Shown piece after piece: positions 34,844-42,034 of a stretch of 64,000 nt of DNA. The DNA is from Lachnospiraceae bacterium (lineage in GTDB: Bacteria > Bacillota > Clostridia > Lachnospirales > Lachnospiraceae). The translations under genes were made by a program, and so were the position numbers. The notes under the pieces were generated by a model, which searched no databases, had not been told where the DNA came from, and saw nothing but the letters and a program-made list of their open reading frames with translations. The stretch covers positions 62,001 through 126,000 of the forward strand of contig CAJTIU010000001.1 in the NCBI GenBank assembly GCA_910576335.1. The letters run 5' to 3'. The first letter of the stretch is position 1. Every line of letters begins with the position of its first letter.

Positions 34844-35721
34844 TCTGCCTCACCTCCTCTGCTGCTCATAAGATACATGTATGCATCCTCTACTCCTGCC
34901 TCACAAGGCTTTGCGGAGGCGAAAGGCTTCGAATCTGAGAGGAAACGCACCATCACATTATTGCCTAATGTCAGCATACTGGTGACAATACAGCGTTTTT
35001 TCAAAAGCTCCAGCTCCTTTTTGCTGATCTCTGCCTGGTATACGCTGCCTTCTGCCATATCAATCAGTTCTGCTACCGTCCCCTTAAATATAATCTCACC
35101 CGCATCAAGCACTGCAATATTTTCACAGGTTGCCTCAATATCTCCCACAATATGTGTAGAAAGGATTACGATCCGGTCCTCTGCGATTTCACACAGCAGA
35201 TTCCGGAACCGTACGCGCTCCTCGGGATCCAGCCCTGCTGTCGGCTCGTCTACAATCAGTATCTTAGGGTCATGTAAGATCGCCTGCGCAATCCCGAGTC
35301 TTCTCTTCATACCTCCGGACAGCGCCTTCACCTTTTTTCTCCTGTCATCCTGCAGATTCACCCGCCTTAAAAGCTCCGGGATTCTCTGCTTTCTCTGTGC
35401 TTTATTAAGGCCCGACAGCACTCCCAGGTAATCCATCGCCTCATAGACTGACATATTGGGATACATGGAAAAATCCTGTGGAAGATATCCTGTAATTCTC
35501 CTTACTTCCTGTGCCTTTGACACACTCCTTCCGCACACGGATACATGGCCCTCTGTCTTGGGAAGCAGGGTTGCAAGCACTTTCATAAGCGTGGTTTTCC
35601 CGGCCCCGTTTCTCCCCAGAAGCCCGAACATACCTGTCTCAATTGTAAGATTCACGTTCTTTAGCGCCTGCTTTTTTCCATAATACTGATTCAGATCTCT
35701 GATTTTTATTTTCGCTGACAT
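34822..35721 (-). CDS. ABC transporter ATP-binding protein
   Basis: 299 residues from the ATG ending at 35721 (SD AAAGGAAGG). Walker A is LLGRNGAGKTTLMKVLATLL (about 30-49). The Q-loop is GYLPQDFSMYPNMSVYEAM, the signature is ALSGGMKRRLGIAQAI, Walker B is ILIVDEPTAGLDPEE, and the switch His is in STHIVGDIE. The C-terminal ~80 residues form the regulatory tail found in ABC-2 exporters. It couples ATP hydrolysis to the permeases encoded downstream with overlapping ends. An inverted repeat lies just before the SD and may be the regulator site. Confidence 0.93.
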   Translation of the reverse strand: MSAKIKIRDLNQYYGKKQALKNVNLTIETGMFGLLGRNGAGKTTLMKVLATLLPKTEGHVSVCGRSVSKAQEVRRITGYLPQDFSMYPNMSVYEAMDYLGVLSGLNKAQRKQRIPELLRRVNLQDDRRKKVKALSGGMKRRLGIAQAILHDPKILIVDEPTAGLDPEERVRFRNLLCEIAEDRIVILSTHIVGDIEATCENIAVLDAGEIIFKGTVAELIDMAEGSVYQAEISKKELELLKKRCIVTSMLTLGNNVMVRFLSDSKPFASAKPCEAGVEDAYMYLMSSRGGEAECLDSSL

Positions 35722-35737
35722 AAACACCTTCCTTTCT

Positions 35738-35763
35738 GGCAACAACCGATGAATGTTGTTGCC
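35738..35763 (-). promoter_or_regulatory. Inverted repeat upstream of the ABC operon
   Basis: GGCAACAAC (35738-35746) and GTTGTTGCC (35755-35763), 9-bp perfect arms with an 8-bp spacer, immediately upstream of the SD of the ATPase gene. It can act as an operator or as an mRNA hairpin in the leader. Confidence 0.6.
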
Positions 35764-35895
35764 AACTTTTATCTGTAAAATAGAATAAAATACAAATCTC
35801 TATATTCTCTCTACAAAAAATTAAGAATCTATAAGGAAGTGTTAAAGATTTTTTATTAGAATTCCAGTGTTTCCATTCCAACGGTGATCGATACA

Positions 35896-35947
35896 GTTAC
35901 TATTCACGGGGCCGTGCACCCTGCTGCACGGCATCCGGCCGATAAAG
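35896..35947. repeat. GTTACTATTCACGG intergenic repeat, copy B
   Basis: Nearly identical to 23993-24046, with the same CCGTGCA / TGCACGG hairpin and the CCGATAAAG end. It lies between the ABC operon and the kinase fragment. Confidence 0.8.
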
Positions 35948-35953
35948 CGGCGG

Positions 35954-36469
35954 CTACCAGCAGCCAGACTTTTCTATCCTGCAAAAAAATGAAGCCGTCA
36001 CAACTGCCCCTCCCTGTATACTATTTGCCACACTTAAGGTTCCGCCATGTTTTTTGCATAATTCCCTGCATATATGAAGCCCGATCCCAAAGTGTTCGTC
36101 CGCTTCAGGCGCTTCTGGTTCCTTATAATAAGGTTTCAGCGCCTTTTCAAGCTGCTCCTCCGTAAATCCCGGTCCGTCATCCTGAACTGTCAGAAGGAAC
36201 TCTCCCCTCTGCCTATTATAATCAGATGCAACTTCTATCTTTCCCCTCGCATAGCGGATCGCATTAGAGAGCATATTCCCCAGAACTTCCATAATCATGC
36301 TGTCATCTGCCTTAAGCACCATATTGTCATCCGCCTTCTGGCAGATTATCTCTATTCCCTCTGCCTGATTGAGAGCAAACACTACCTCTTCCACTCTCCT
36401 TATAATACGCTGGTATTTGTTGTGTAAATAACCGTAAGAAATGCCACTAAAAATTCTTTTAAAAAACTT
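35954..36469 (-). pseudogene. Sensor histidine kinase, ATP-binding domain only
   Basis: The open frame covers only the HATPase_c domain: the N box VLGNMLSNAIRYARGKIEVA, the G1 box VQDDGPGFTEEQLEKAL, the G2 box HFGIGLHICRELCKKHGG, and the end GGAVVTASF. The sensor helices and the phosphoacceptor His region are missing. Upstream, at the prophage edge, the frame is open only to a stop at 36470. The gene is transcribed toward the ABC operon, so it was probably the kinase controlling it. The likely cause of truncation is the adjacent prophage insertion. The N-terminal half may be found on its other side, beyond the window. Confidence 0.8.
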
Positions 36470-36568
36470 TCAAAAAAGGCTTGACGTACCGTCTTTTCAG
36501 AGTTACCATACACACACCTTAAGGGAACGGAAACAAAAAAACGGAAACAAGAAAGGCGGTAAAAATAA

Positions 36569-36763
36569 ATGTTGGCATATGGTTACGAAGTAGTAGGAAG
36601 CCCGGAAGCTCTGGCGGATGTATCTGAAAATCTGAAAGACAAAAGAAGCCGTATAAACTGGCATAACTTCAATACTGGCGATCTGTACTGGGACGGAAAC
36701 GGTAACGGCTATAAGGTAGAAATAAATCACGAAGCGAAGCGGGTAACGCTTAATGAATGGTAA
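36569..36763 (+). CDS. Phage cargo protein, unknown (64 aa)
   Basis: Reads MLAYGYEVVGSPEALADVSE, then RSRINWHNFNTGDLYWDGNG and ends KRVTLNEW. The SD AAAGGCGG lies 9 bases before the ATG. Small, soluble, with no known domain. First of three small plus-strand genes at the outer end of the prophage, opposite in direction to the structural genes, which suggests separate (possibly lysogenic) expression. Confidence 0.65.
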   Translation: MLAYGYEVVGSPEALADVSENLKDKRSRINWHNFNTGDLYWDGNGNGYKVEINHEAKRVTLNEW

Positions 36764-36779
36764 GAAAGGGGATTCAATT

Positions 36780-37076
36780 ATGAAGCTGAATAAAGAAAAA
36801 TTCTTAAAAACAGAAGTAGGGGCGGAGCTTAAGTGCTGTATTATATCCTGGGACAAGGCTCTGGACTCCTGCCGGGTAAATGAATATTATACCGAAGAAT
36901 ACAAGCGCGAGCGTAAGGTTGCGGACTGGTGCCAGGCTCAATGGGAAGTATATAAAATGGTTCTCCTTCAGTTCTTCGGTATCGAATACAACTTTACCCG
37001 GACGGATGAATACTTCGGGCTTGTAACCGAAGACGAGGAAAACTGGTTATTTAAAATTGAACGGGCGGCGGCGTAG
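36780..37076 (+). CDS. Phage cargo protein, unknown (98 aa)
   Basis: The start is set at the ATG at 36780 (AAAGGGG 9 bases upstream) rather than the longer frame from 36753, which overlaps the previous gene. It reads MKLNKEKFLKTEVGAELKCC, with several Trp and acidic residues (YKRERKVADWCQAQWEVYKM). Soluble, helical; no family recognised. It lies 16 bp after the previous small gene and is followed by the structured-RNA candidate. Confidence 0.65.
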   Translation: MKLNKEKFLKTEVGAELKCCIISWDKALDSCRVNEYYTEEYKRERKVADWCQAQWEVYKMVLLQFFGIEYNFTRTDEYFGLVTEDEENWLFKIERAAA

Positions 37077-37168
37077 CTGCTGCCCTGGCACTAAACCACC
37101 GACGGCCGGTCCAAAGCCCGGCGGGTAGAAGTAAAGCAAGCTCCCCAGCTTGTGGGATGGGTGCTATG

Positions 37169-37387
37169 TATAAATCAAGGCTTCCCGGCCTGAGTGTCGT
37201 TCAACAAGTTTTACTGATTTTTAATGGGAAAATCTTAAAACCGTCCGGGGAAACGGTGCAACTCGTAAACCTCCGCAGGATCTGCGCCTGGCGCGTGGAA
37301 GAAAGGTTAATAGGTGATGTGAAGCCGAGCTATGCAAGCTCTACCCGTCGGGCTATACCGAAGGGCGGCCGGGAAGCCTCTTTTATA
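37169..37387 (+). ncRNA. Candidate structured non-coding RNA (~219 nt)
   Basis: The ends pair strongly. TATAAA (37169-37174) with TTTATA (37382-37387) and, after a small bulge, the 13-bp AGGCTTCCCGGCC (37178-37190) with GGCCGGGAAGCCT (37367-37379) close the whole unit. Inside are further stems: GTTTTA...TAAAAC enclosing GATTTT...GAAAATC, CCGT...ACGG, CGCAG GAT CTGCG, AACCT...AGGTT, and AGCC-GAGCT...AGCTC-GGCT. Two more hairpins lie just upstream at 37100-37155. No ORF in it has an SD. A stand-alone HEARO/omega-type RNA is one idea, but no IscB gene is adjacent and I cannot confirm the family. Confidence 0.6.
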
Positions 37388-37425
37388 TAAAATTCGTTGT
37401 GACGTCGCAAAAGGAAGTGTAGGAA

Positions 37426-37620
37426 ATGAAGAAAACAACAGAAGGAATTGAAACAAGGGAACTTAACTTAATCGCCAATAAGGGCGGCTCTGGTTCCGTT
37501 GGTTTCAAGCTCTCAATACCGAAGCCCTGGGCGGCTGCCCTGGGTGTGGATCTGAATAATAGAAGCGTCGTAGCCTCTTTCGATGGCGACAAAATAATCA
37601 TATCTGGAATTAAAAAATAA
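37426..37620 (+). CDS. AbrB/MazE-like small DNA-binding protein (64 aa)
   Basis: Reads MKKTTEGIETRELNLIANKG then GSVGFKLSIPKPWAAALGVD and LNNRSVVASFDGDKIIISGI. The pattern of short beta strands with SIPKPWAAALG and a final IIISG strand is that of the SpoVT-AbrB swapped-hairpin fold used by antitoxins and regulators. No toxin gene follows, so a regulatory role is more likely. The SD region is GGAAGTGTAGGAA. It lies 38 bp after the structured RNA, whose transcript may include it, and is followed by a terminator. Confidence 0.75.
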   Translation: MKKTTEGIETRELNLIANKGGSGSVGFKLSIPKPWAAALGVDLNNRSVVASFDGDKIIISGIKK

Positions 37621-37653
37621 GCCCCAACTGCCAAAACGGCAGCGGGGCTTTTC
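37619..37653 (+). terminator. Intrinsic terminator of the cargo block
   Basis: AAGCCCC (37619-37625) with GGGGCTT (37644-37650), enclosing CTGCC / GGCAG, followed by TTTTCT. The 5' arm begins inside the stop codon of the AbrB-like gene. Confidence 0.9.
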
Positions 37654-37780
37654 TCGCTTTTCGGGGCTGGGGTTTTACCCCCTTATACCCCCCTCTGGCG
37701 CACAATTATACGCCTGTTTCCCGATTTCATCTATTCACTGAAATAGACAAAATACCGGGCTTTCCTTTGTGAAAATGTGA

Positions 37781-39136
37781 CTACTTCCGGCAAAGCCTGT
37801 TTACTTCCGCCTGGACGGCGTTGTAATCGTAGCCGGCCGCCTCCAGGGCTTTCTTCCTGGCCGGGTTATTGCCCCACTTGCCTGCCAGTACCTCCTGGGC
37901 TACTGCAGAAACGCTTTTCTTTGCGGAAGCTCCGCTTTTCGCTTTCTGGTTTACTGCTGCCTGGACGGCTTCGTAGTTGTAGCCGGCCGCTTCCAGCTTC
38001 TGCTTGCGCTCCGGGTTGTTCCCCCATCTTCCTGCCAGGACTTCCGTGGCGATCTCGTCTATGCTTTTCTCCGGAGCTTTCTCCGTCGCCTTGCTGGCGT
38101 AGTTCGGGCAAATAAAGCCCCGGATATATCTGCCGTTGACCTGCAGGTTCCTGCGTCCTACAACTCCGCCGCTCATGTTGCCCTCCATAACTTTTATCGT
38201 GTTTCCGCTTACTGCCTCAACCATGCCGACGTGTTCCGGCGTTCCGGTGCAATCCGTGGTAGCAAAGTTCGCCCCGTCGTCCCAGTCGTAAAGAACTTCG
38301 TCGCCCGGTGCTGGGATGTATGCGTCGTTTTCCTGCCAAATGCCCATAGCCTTGGCTTTCTCAATCAAATAATAGCAGGAACACTCTACCGGGATAATAT
38401 CCGTATAGCCTGCCTTGATCGCCGCTGCGCTGGTCGTGGTGGCGCAGTATGCGTCGGTGTAAGTAACCTTGTACCCCCTGGGCAGCGGCTTATTGCCGTT
38501 ATATGCGTCAATGATCGGGGCGTGGCTTTTGTCGGAACGCTTAAGCCCGATCCAGCCCTGCATAATACCTACGACCTTCTGTCTTGCCTGTGCCTCTGTC
38601 ATACCTTCGTTCCCTCCTTCTTTCTGGTAAAGAGCTTCGTACTCCTGGCCATAGCCCGCCCGCTTCTTCTGGACGGCTTCGCTCTGATCCCCCGGTTTCT
38701 CAAACTGTAGCAGTACGGCATCGGAAGCCTCCCGGATGCTGGCGGCTGTCTTAAGAACTTTAAGGACTGCCGGGAAGCTCTCGGAAAGCTCCTTGTAAAT
38801 AAATTCCGCCTGCGTCAAGGTGTCGCCAATGGATACGCCCTTTGCCTGGTGGAAAGCAAGCATAGCCTGTTTCCGGCTCCAAAATGTGCATTGATGTAAG
38901 CCGTAGCCTGCACCGTCGTGTACGAAGTCCTTATAGCTTCCATTGTCAACTGCTGCCGTGTAGCTCTCGTCTGTAAAGCCGAGTTTCTTTTCAAAGCTGT
39001 TCTGCAGGTTCTTCGGGTTCATCCTGCTCTCTGCGTAAAGGTTGCCGAACAGCCCGAAAATGCCATTGTTACAAAGTCCCTTGCTACTGTAAAAGGCGTA
39101 AAGCTCACGCTCTACGCCTCCCCAAATAATGCCCAT
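37781..39136 (-). CDS. Phage endolysin: lysozyme-like + CHAP-like + two CW_7 repeats
   Basis: 451 residues from the ATG ending at 39136 (SD AGGAGG, 6 bases). Domain order: a phage_lysozyme2-type muramidase (about 5-150: IFGLFGNLYAESRMNPKNLQ then GYGLHQCTFWSRKQAML), and a CHAP-like Cys/His amidase or peptidase part (about 200-345: DAYCATTTSAAAI, PAPGDEVLYDW, PEHVGMVEAV). At the end are two CW_7 wall-binding repeats (IDEIATEVLAGRWGNNPERK and VAQEVLAGKWGNNPARKKAL). It cuts host peptidoglycan at lysis. Encoded 11 bp after the holin, the usual lysis cassette order. Two catalytic domains on one chain are somewhat unusual but known. Confidence 0.92.
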   Translation of the reverse strand: MGIIWGGVERELYAFYSSKGLCNNGIFGLFGNLYAESRMNPKNLQNSFEKKLGFTDESYTAAVDNGSYKDFVHDGAGYGLHQCTFWSRKQAMLAFHQAKGVSIGDTLTQAEFIYKELSESFPAVLKVLKTAASIREASDAVLLQFEKPGDQSEAVQKKRAGYGQEYEALYQKEGGNEGMTEAQARQKVVGIMQGWIGLKRSDKSHAPIIDAYNGNKPLPRGYKVTYTDAYCATTTSAAAIKAGYTDIIPVECSCYYLIEKAKAMGIWQENDAYIPAPGDEVLYDWDDGANFATTDCTGTPEHVGMVEAVSGNTIKVMEGNMSGGVVGRRNLQVNGRYIRGFICPNYASKATEKAPEKSIDEIATEVLAGRWGNNPERKQKLEAAGYNYEAVQAAVNQKAKSGASAKKSVSAVAQEVLAGKWGNNPARKKALEAAGYDYNAVQAEVNRLCRK

Positions 39137-39146
39137 GGTCTGCCTC

Positions 39147-39386
39147 CTATTCCTCGGTATCCTCCTGGACCTCGATCCCGACCTCGCCCTCAATGTTTGC
39201 CGCATCCGTCAATCCTTCCCCGATAATGTAGGCAATAACGGAAGCACCGGCCATAATAAGTGCCGTTACCTGCGTCGCCGTGTTCTCGGCTCCGCCCGTT
39301 GCCAGGATCATCATGGAAACGAAGGAAGCGACCGCCGTCCAAAGTTTCCGGCTTGTAAGTTTCTTTACCCAGTTAATCTGTTTCAT
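39147..39386 (-). CDS. Phage holin
   Basis: 79 residues with two hydrophobic helices (LWTAVASFVSMMILATGG and VTALIMAGASVIAYIIGEGL) and a charged, acidic tail, beginning MKQINWVKKLTSRKLW as in small Firmicutes phage holins. It forms membrane lesions that let the endolysin reach the wall. It lies between the XhlA-like gene and the endolysin. SD GGAGGACAAC. Confidence 0.9.
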   Translation of the reverse strand: MKQINWVKKLTSRKLWTAVASFVSMMILATGGAENTATQVTALIMAGASVIAYIIGEGLTDAANIEGEVGIEVQEDTEE

Positions 39387-39456
39387 GGTGTTGTCCTCCT
39401 TTAAGGTTTATTTTTTTTGCGCCGGGGTTTCCCAACCTTCCGGCGCGGTTGCCCTG

Positions 39457-39765
39457 TTACATCCCGATCTGCTTGAAAACAAAGCCGATAACAATGCCGA
39501 CAATGGCGGTTGCTATGTAGCCTACAATCTTCCGCCACATCTCGCCGTCCTTTGCTTCAAGCTCCCGGAGCTGCTTTCCCTGCTGCTCCTGCTCCTTCGC
39601 CATGCTCTCAATGCTTACGGCCAGCTTTTCAACGGAAGCGGTAAGCGTTCCAATCTGGCGCACGGTTTCCTCCAGCTCGTCGATCCGCTTGTTCTGCCGC
39701 TTGTTTTCCTCGTCCTGCCGTTTTGCAAATTCCTGATGCTCTGCCCTGGTGATGGGTGTGTCCAT
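39457..39765 (-). CDS. XhlA-like haemolysin / holin-associated protein
   Basis: 102 residues from the ATG ending at 39765 (SD GGGAGG, 8 bases); the longer frame to 39807 lacks support. A coiled coil (EFAKRQDEENKRQNKRIDEL then LTASVEKLAVSIESMAKEQE) is followed by one C-terminal membrane helix (IVGYIATAIVGIVIGFVF). This is the build of XhlA from PBSX-type phages, which helps the holin disrupt the membrane. Confidence 0.85.
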   Translation of the reverse strand: MDTPITRAEHQEFAKRQDEENKRQNKRIDELEETVRQIGTLTASVEKLAVSIESMAKEQEQQGKQLRELEAKDGEMWRKIVGYIATAIVGIVIGFVFKQIGM

Positions 39766-39857
39766 GCTTTTGCCCTCCCTTCTTGCAATAAAATAAGCCC
39801 CTTCCACGGCGCGTCCTGCGCCGTTTCCTGGGCCTTTTGCCTTTTAGTGTAGAAATA

Positions 39858-40052
39858 TTAGTCTAAGCCGATTCCAGCCCGGATTTCCGCCGCCTGGTTA
39901 ATCCTGGCAATACACGGAAGGCCGTCCGCTTCTTCTGCGCTTATGTGTTGCATAAGAAGCAAGAAAAGCTCGTCAATAACGCCGCTCTGGATTCTTATAA
40001 TGGCGTTCTGCTGCTCTACTATCTCCAGCGGGCCGCTGCTCCTATTCTCCAT
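39858..40052 (-). CDS. Small phage protein (64 aa), unknown
   Basis: Reads MENRSSGPLEIVEQQNAIIR then IQSGVIDELFLLLMQHISAE. Mostly helical. It overlaps the XkdX-like gene by 11 bp and precedes the lysis cassette. No family recognised. Confidence 0.65.
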   Translation of the reverse strand: MENRSSGPLEIVEQQNAIIRIQSGVIDELFLLLMQHISAEEADGLPCIARINQAAEIRAGIGLD

Positions 40053-40185
40053 ATTCCTCCCCCGTGATCTCCTGGTAATCGGCTTCGGTGATGGTTCCCT
40101 TCTCTACCCGTTCCCCGATCTGTTCCCTGGTGACTCTGCCTGCTGCATAAAGCCTCTTAAGGCTGTTTACTAAAATCGAAGCCAT
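40042..40185 (-). CDS. XkdX-family small phage protein (47 aa)
   Basis: A short gene reading MASILVNSLKRLYAAGRVTR then EQIGERVEKGTITEADYQEI and TGEEYGE. The LKRLY..G..T.EQI...V..G.IT..DYxxITGE pattern is the XkdX signature of PBSX-like phages; function unknown. Its ATG shares a base with the stop of the upstream gene (TAATG). It is too short to be noticed easily but is clearly real. Confidence 0.88.
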   Translation of the reverse strand: MASILVNSLKRLYAAGRVTREQIGERVEKGTITEADYQEITGEEYGE

Positions 40186-40460
40186 TATAAAAGCCCTCCT
40201 TCCATAAGCTGCATCGTGTACTCGTCAATAGCTGCGCTCACTGCCTCGTCCGTCCGGATTTCCTCTATGCTCTTAAGCATCTCGTACTCTCCGACGCTGA
40301 TCTCCCGGCTCTCGCATACGAAGTCCGTATAGGCTGCCGCCTGCTCCGTGGCTTCGTGTTCCTCCTGCTGAATGTTCCGGCGCTGGATGAAAGTATCAGG
40401 CGCCACAAGCTGCAATTCTGCCGGCCGGCTTGCGCTTCGTTCCTGTGTCCACTGCTTCAT
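40185..40460 (-). CDS. Phage protein of unknown function (91 aa)
   Basis: Starts MKQWTQERSASRPAELQLVA, contains QRRNIQQEEHEATEQAAAYT and ends MQLMEGGLL. SD GGAGGG 9 bases upstream. Its first 65 bases overlap the end of the reverse transcriptase gene in another frame, so the two are tightly coupled. The position between fibre/retroelement and XkdX is usual for small tail-accessory proteins. It does not look like the four-helix Avd factor of other retroelements, though that cannot be excluded. Confidence 0.7.
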   Translation of the reverse strand: MKQWTQERSASRPAELQLVAPDTFIQRRNIQQEEHEATEQAAAYTDFVCESREISVGEYEMLKSIEEIRTDEAVSAAIDEYTMQLMEGGLL

Positions 40461-41628
40461 TTCTGTTTGCCCTCCTTGTCAATTTTGAAATAATTTTCTT
40501 AAGCTGTCTTACTTTTATGTAAGGCTTTATATAGTCCTGGTATGCGTCGTAAGTGTCCGTACAACTGAACCAGCCCATATAGCTTAACATTGCCTCTAAG
40601 TGTTTCTTAAAATATCCCCTCCCGCCTTCCTTCGCTGCGTGTAGCTTGCTGGCCAGCCTGGTAGCTGAAAGCATGATAGCTTTCCTCATCGTTGTCCGGT
40701 TGCGGAAGAAAAGGAAGCCCATAAAATCAATAACGCGCCCTACGACCTTCCCGTTCTTCTTCTGGTAGTTAAACTTAAAGACCTGGTAGTTCCGCTTCAG
40801 CTTCAGCCGGAACCTCCGCCCTATGAATTTCTTAATTTCTACTATTGCCTGGTGCAACTTCTTTTTGTTGTCGTGTCCTAAAACAATATCATCCATATAG
40901 CGGATAAGGTTCGGTATTCCTAGCTTGTCCGTTATGAAGTGATCCAGCGGCTCCAATAAATAATTTGCCAGCCACTGGGAAATGTAGAAGCCCAGCGGTA
41001 TTCCCTTCTTAAAGCCTTGTAAGCAAAGCTCCACAATGTATAGAAAAAGCTCGTCTTTTATTCTTATGCGAAGCTCCCGCATAAGAATGTCCAGCCGTAT
41101 GCTGTCGTAAAAATGGCGGATGTCAATCTTCGCAAAATTCCGGATATTCTTTCCGCCCTGGATAATTTTTAAAAGCCGTTTCTTGCCGTAATGTGCGCCC
41201 CGCTTCGGGAAGCTGCCGCAGGAATATGGGTAAGCCGTGGCTGTTATAATCGGCTCCAAAATAAGGACGATTATATGGTGCAGCCATTGCTCGTGTATCT
41301 CCGGCATAAATATCTTCCGGGTTTTGCCCTTTTCCCTTATGATTTTCGGCTTGCGCTTTTTCGGCTTATATGCCAGCTCCAGGTGTTCCACCGGAACGTC
41401 TGGCGGCTTCGTATTCTCTATCATGCGCCGCATGGCGGCGACTTCGTTATCAAGATCGGCGTCTATCTTCTGTATCTCTATTCGCTTCGTTTTGCCCTTC
41501 CGCAGCTTCTTGTATGCTTTTCTTATTATGTTTTCGTCAAGCATACGGCGATACAAATATTTGTACTGTTTAACGCCTCTTTCCGTTACGGCTTTTTCTA
41601 CTTTCTGCCACAGCTCCTTCTTCCGCAT
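40396..41628 (-). CDS. Diversity-generating retroelement reverse transcriptase
   Basis: 410 residues from the ATG ending at 41628 (SD GGAG, 8 bases). Reverse transcriptase motifs in order: the basic fingers part (KPKKRKPKIIREKGKTRKI, about 88-106), KIDIRHFYDSI (about 167-177, first catalytic Asp), GIPLGFYISQWLANYLL (209-225), RYMDDIVLG (243-251, with the catalytic Asp pair), then a thumb-like basic region. There is no maturase (X) or HNH domain, so it is not a group II intron protein. It copies the template repeat RNA with errors at adenines and delivers the cDNA to the variable repeat. It lies 193 bp downstream of the template repeat. Confidence 0.93.
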   Translation of the reverse strand: MRKKELWQKVEKAVTERGVKQYKYLYRRMLDENIIRKAYKKLRKGKTKRIEIQKIDADLDNEVAAMRRMIENTKPPDVPVEHLELAYKPKKRKPKIIREKGKTRKIFMPEIHEQWLHHIIVLILEPIITATAYPYSCGSFPKRGAHYGKKRLLKIIQGGKNIRNFAKIDIRHFYDSIRLDILMRELRIRIKDELFLYIVELCLQGFKKGIPLGFYISQWLANYLLEPLDHFITDKLGIPNLIRYMDDIVLGHDNKKKLHQAIVEIKKFIGRRFRLKLKRNYQVFKFNYQKKNGKVVGRVIDFMGFLFFRNRTTMRKAIMLSATRLASKLHAAKEGGRGYFKKHLEAMLSYMGWFSCTDTYDAYQDYIKPYIKVRQLKKIISKLTRRANRNEAVDTGTKRKPAGRIAACGA

Positions 41629-41669
41629 AAACAATACTCCTATAAGAATATTTTTTCTTCTATCCTCTA

Positions 41670-41700
41670 CGCACGGCAGGTGCGACCGCTTTACCGTGCG
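41670..41700 (-). other. Hairpin in the template-to-RT spacer
   Basis: CGCACGG (41670-41676) and CCGTGCG (41694-41700) form a stem in the spacer between template repeat and reverse transcriptase. In the Bordetella phage system the spacer RNA is needed for priming of cDNA synthesis, so this may be part of that structure (inference). Confidence 0.5.
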
Positions 41701-41821
41701 CCCTGTATCAAGTTAATTTACCACTTACCCTTCCAATAATGGCGGTTAAGGCGTATTTCAACGCCCAGGGGTGTAGGAATAAGGGCGGCTTTAAGTTAAT
41801 GAACCATATGAATAGAAAAAA

Positions 41822-41930
41822 GGCGGCGCCGATGTTCCAGTTCGCATTCGTGACACTGTTGTTCCAATTCCGCGCCCGTGGTCCGCAATTAAGCCCATTG
41901 TTGCAATTACCGAACCGTAGGCAGACGCCC
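41822..41930 (-). repeat. Template repeat (TR) of the retroelement
   Basis: 109 bp, read 41930 to 41822. It aligns without gaps to 42071-42179 with 14 substitutions, all at positions that are A in the TR sense strand. Read in the frame of the target it gives GVCLRFGNCNNGLNCGPRAR then NWNNSVTNANWNIGAA, i.e. Asn (AAC/AAT) codons at the variable sites. It lies in non-coding sequence between target and RT genes, the common order in these elements. Confidence 0.96.
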
Positions 41931-42003
41931 CCAGGTGACGCCGCCCCTATCCCCTTATATTTTGTTGTTTATAATTTACGCTGCTTCAAAGCTCCGGTAT
42001 CTC

Positions 42004-42029
42004 CTGGGGGAATTGCTTCGCACCCCCAG
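42004..42029. other. Hairpin/cruciform just after the target gene
   Basis: CTGGGGG (42004-42010) and CCCCCAG (42023-42029) with a 12-base loop, starting 5 bases after the target stop codon. In known retroelements a hairpin downstream of the variable repeat's initiation site raises retrohoming efficiency; this is the obvious candidate here. Confidence 0.6.
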
Positions 42030-42034
42030 ACCCC

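Noticed and set aside
37157-37390. 77-codon frame across the structured RNA candidate
   Set aside because: It lacks an SD and coincides with long-range base pairing; the structure explains the sequence better.
40396-41628. Group II intron reverse transcriptase
   Set aside because: No intron domain V, no maturase domain, and the adjacent A-specific repeat pair identifies a diversity-generating retroelement.
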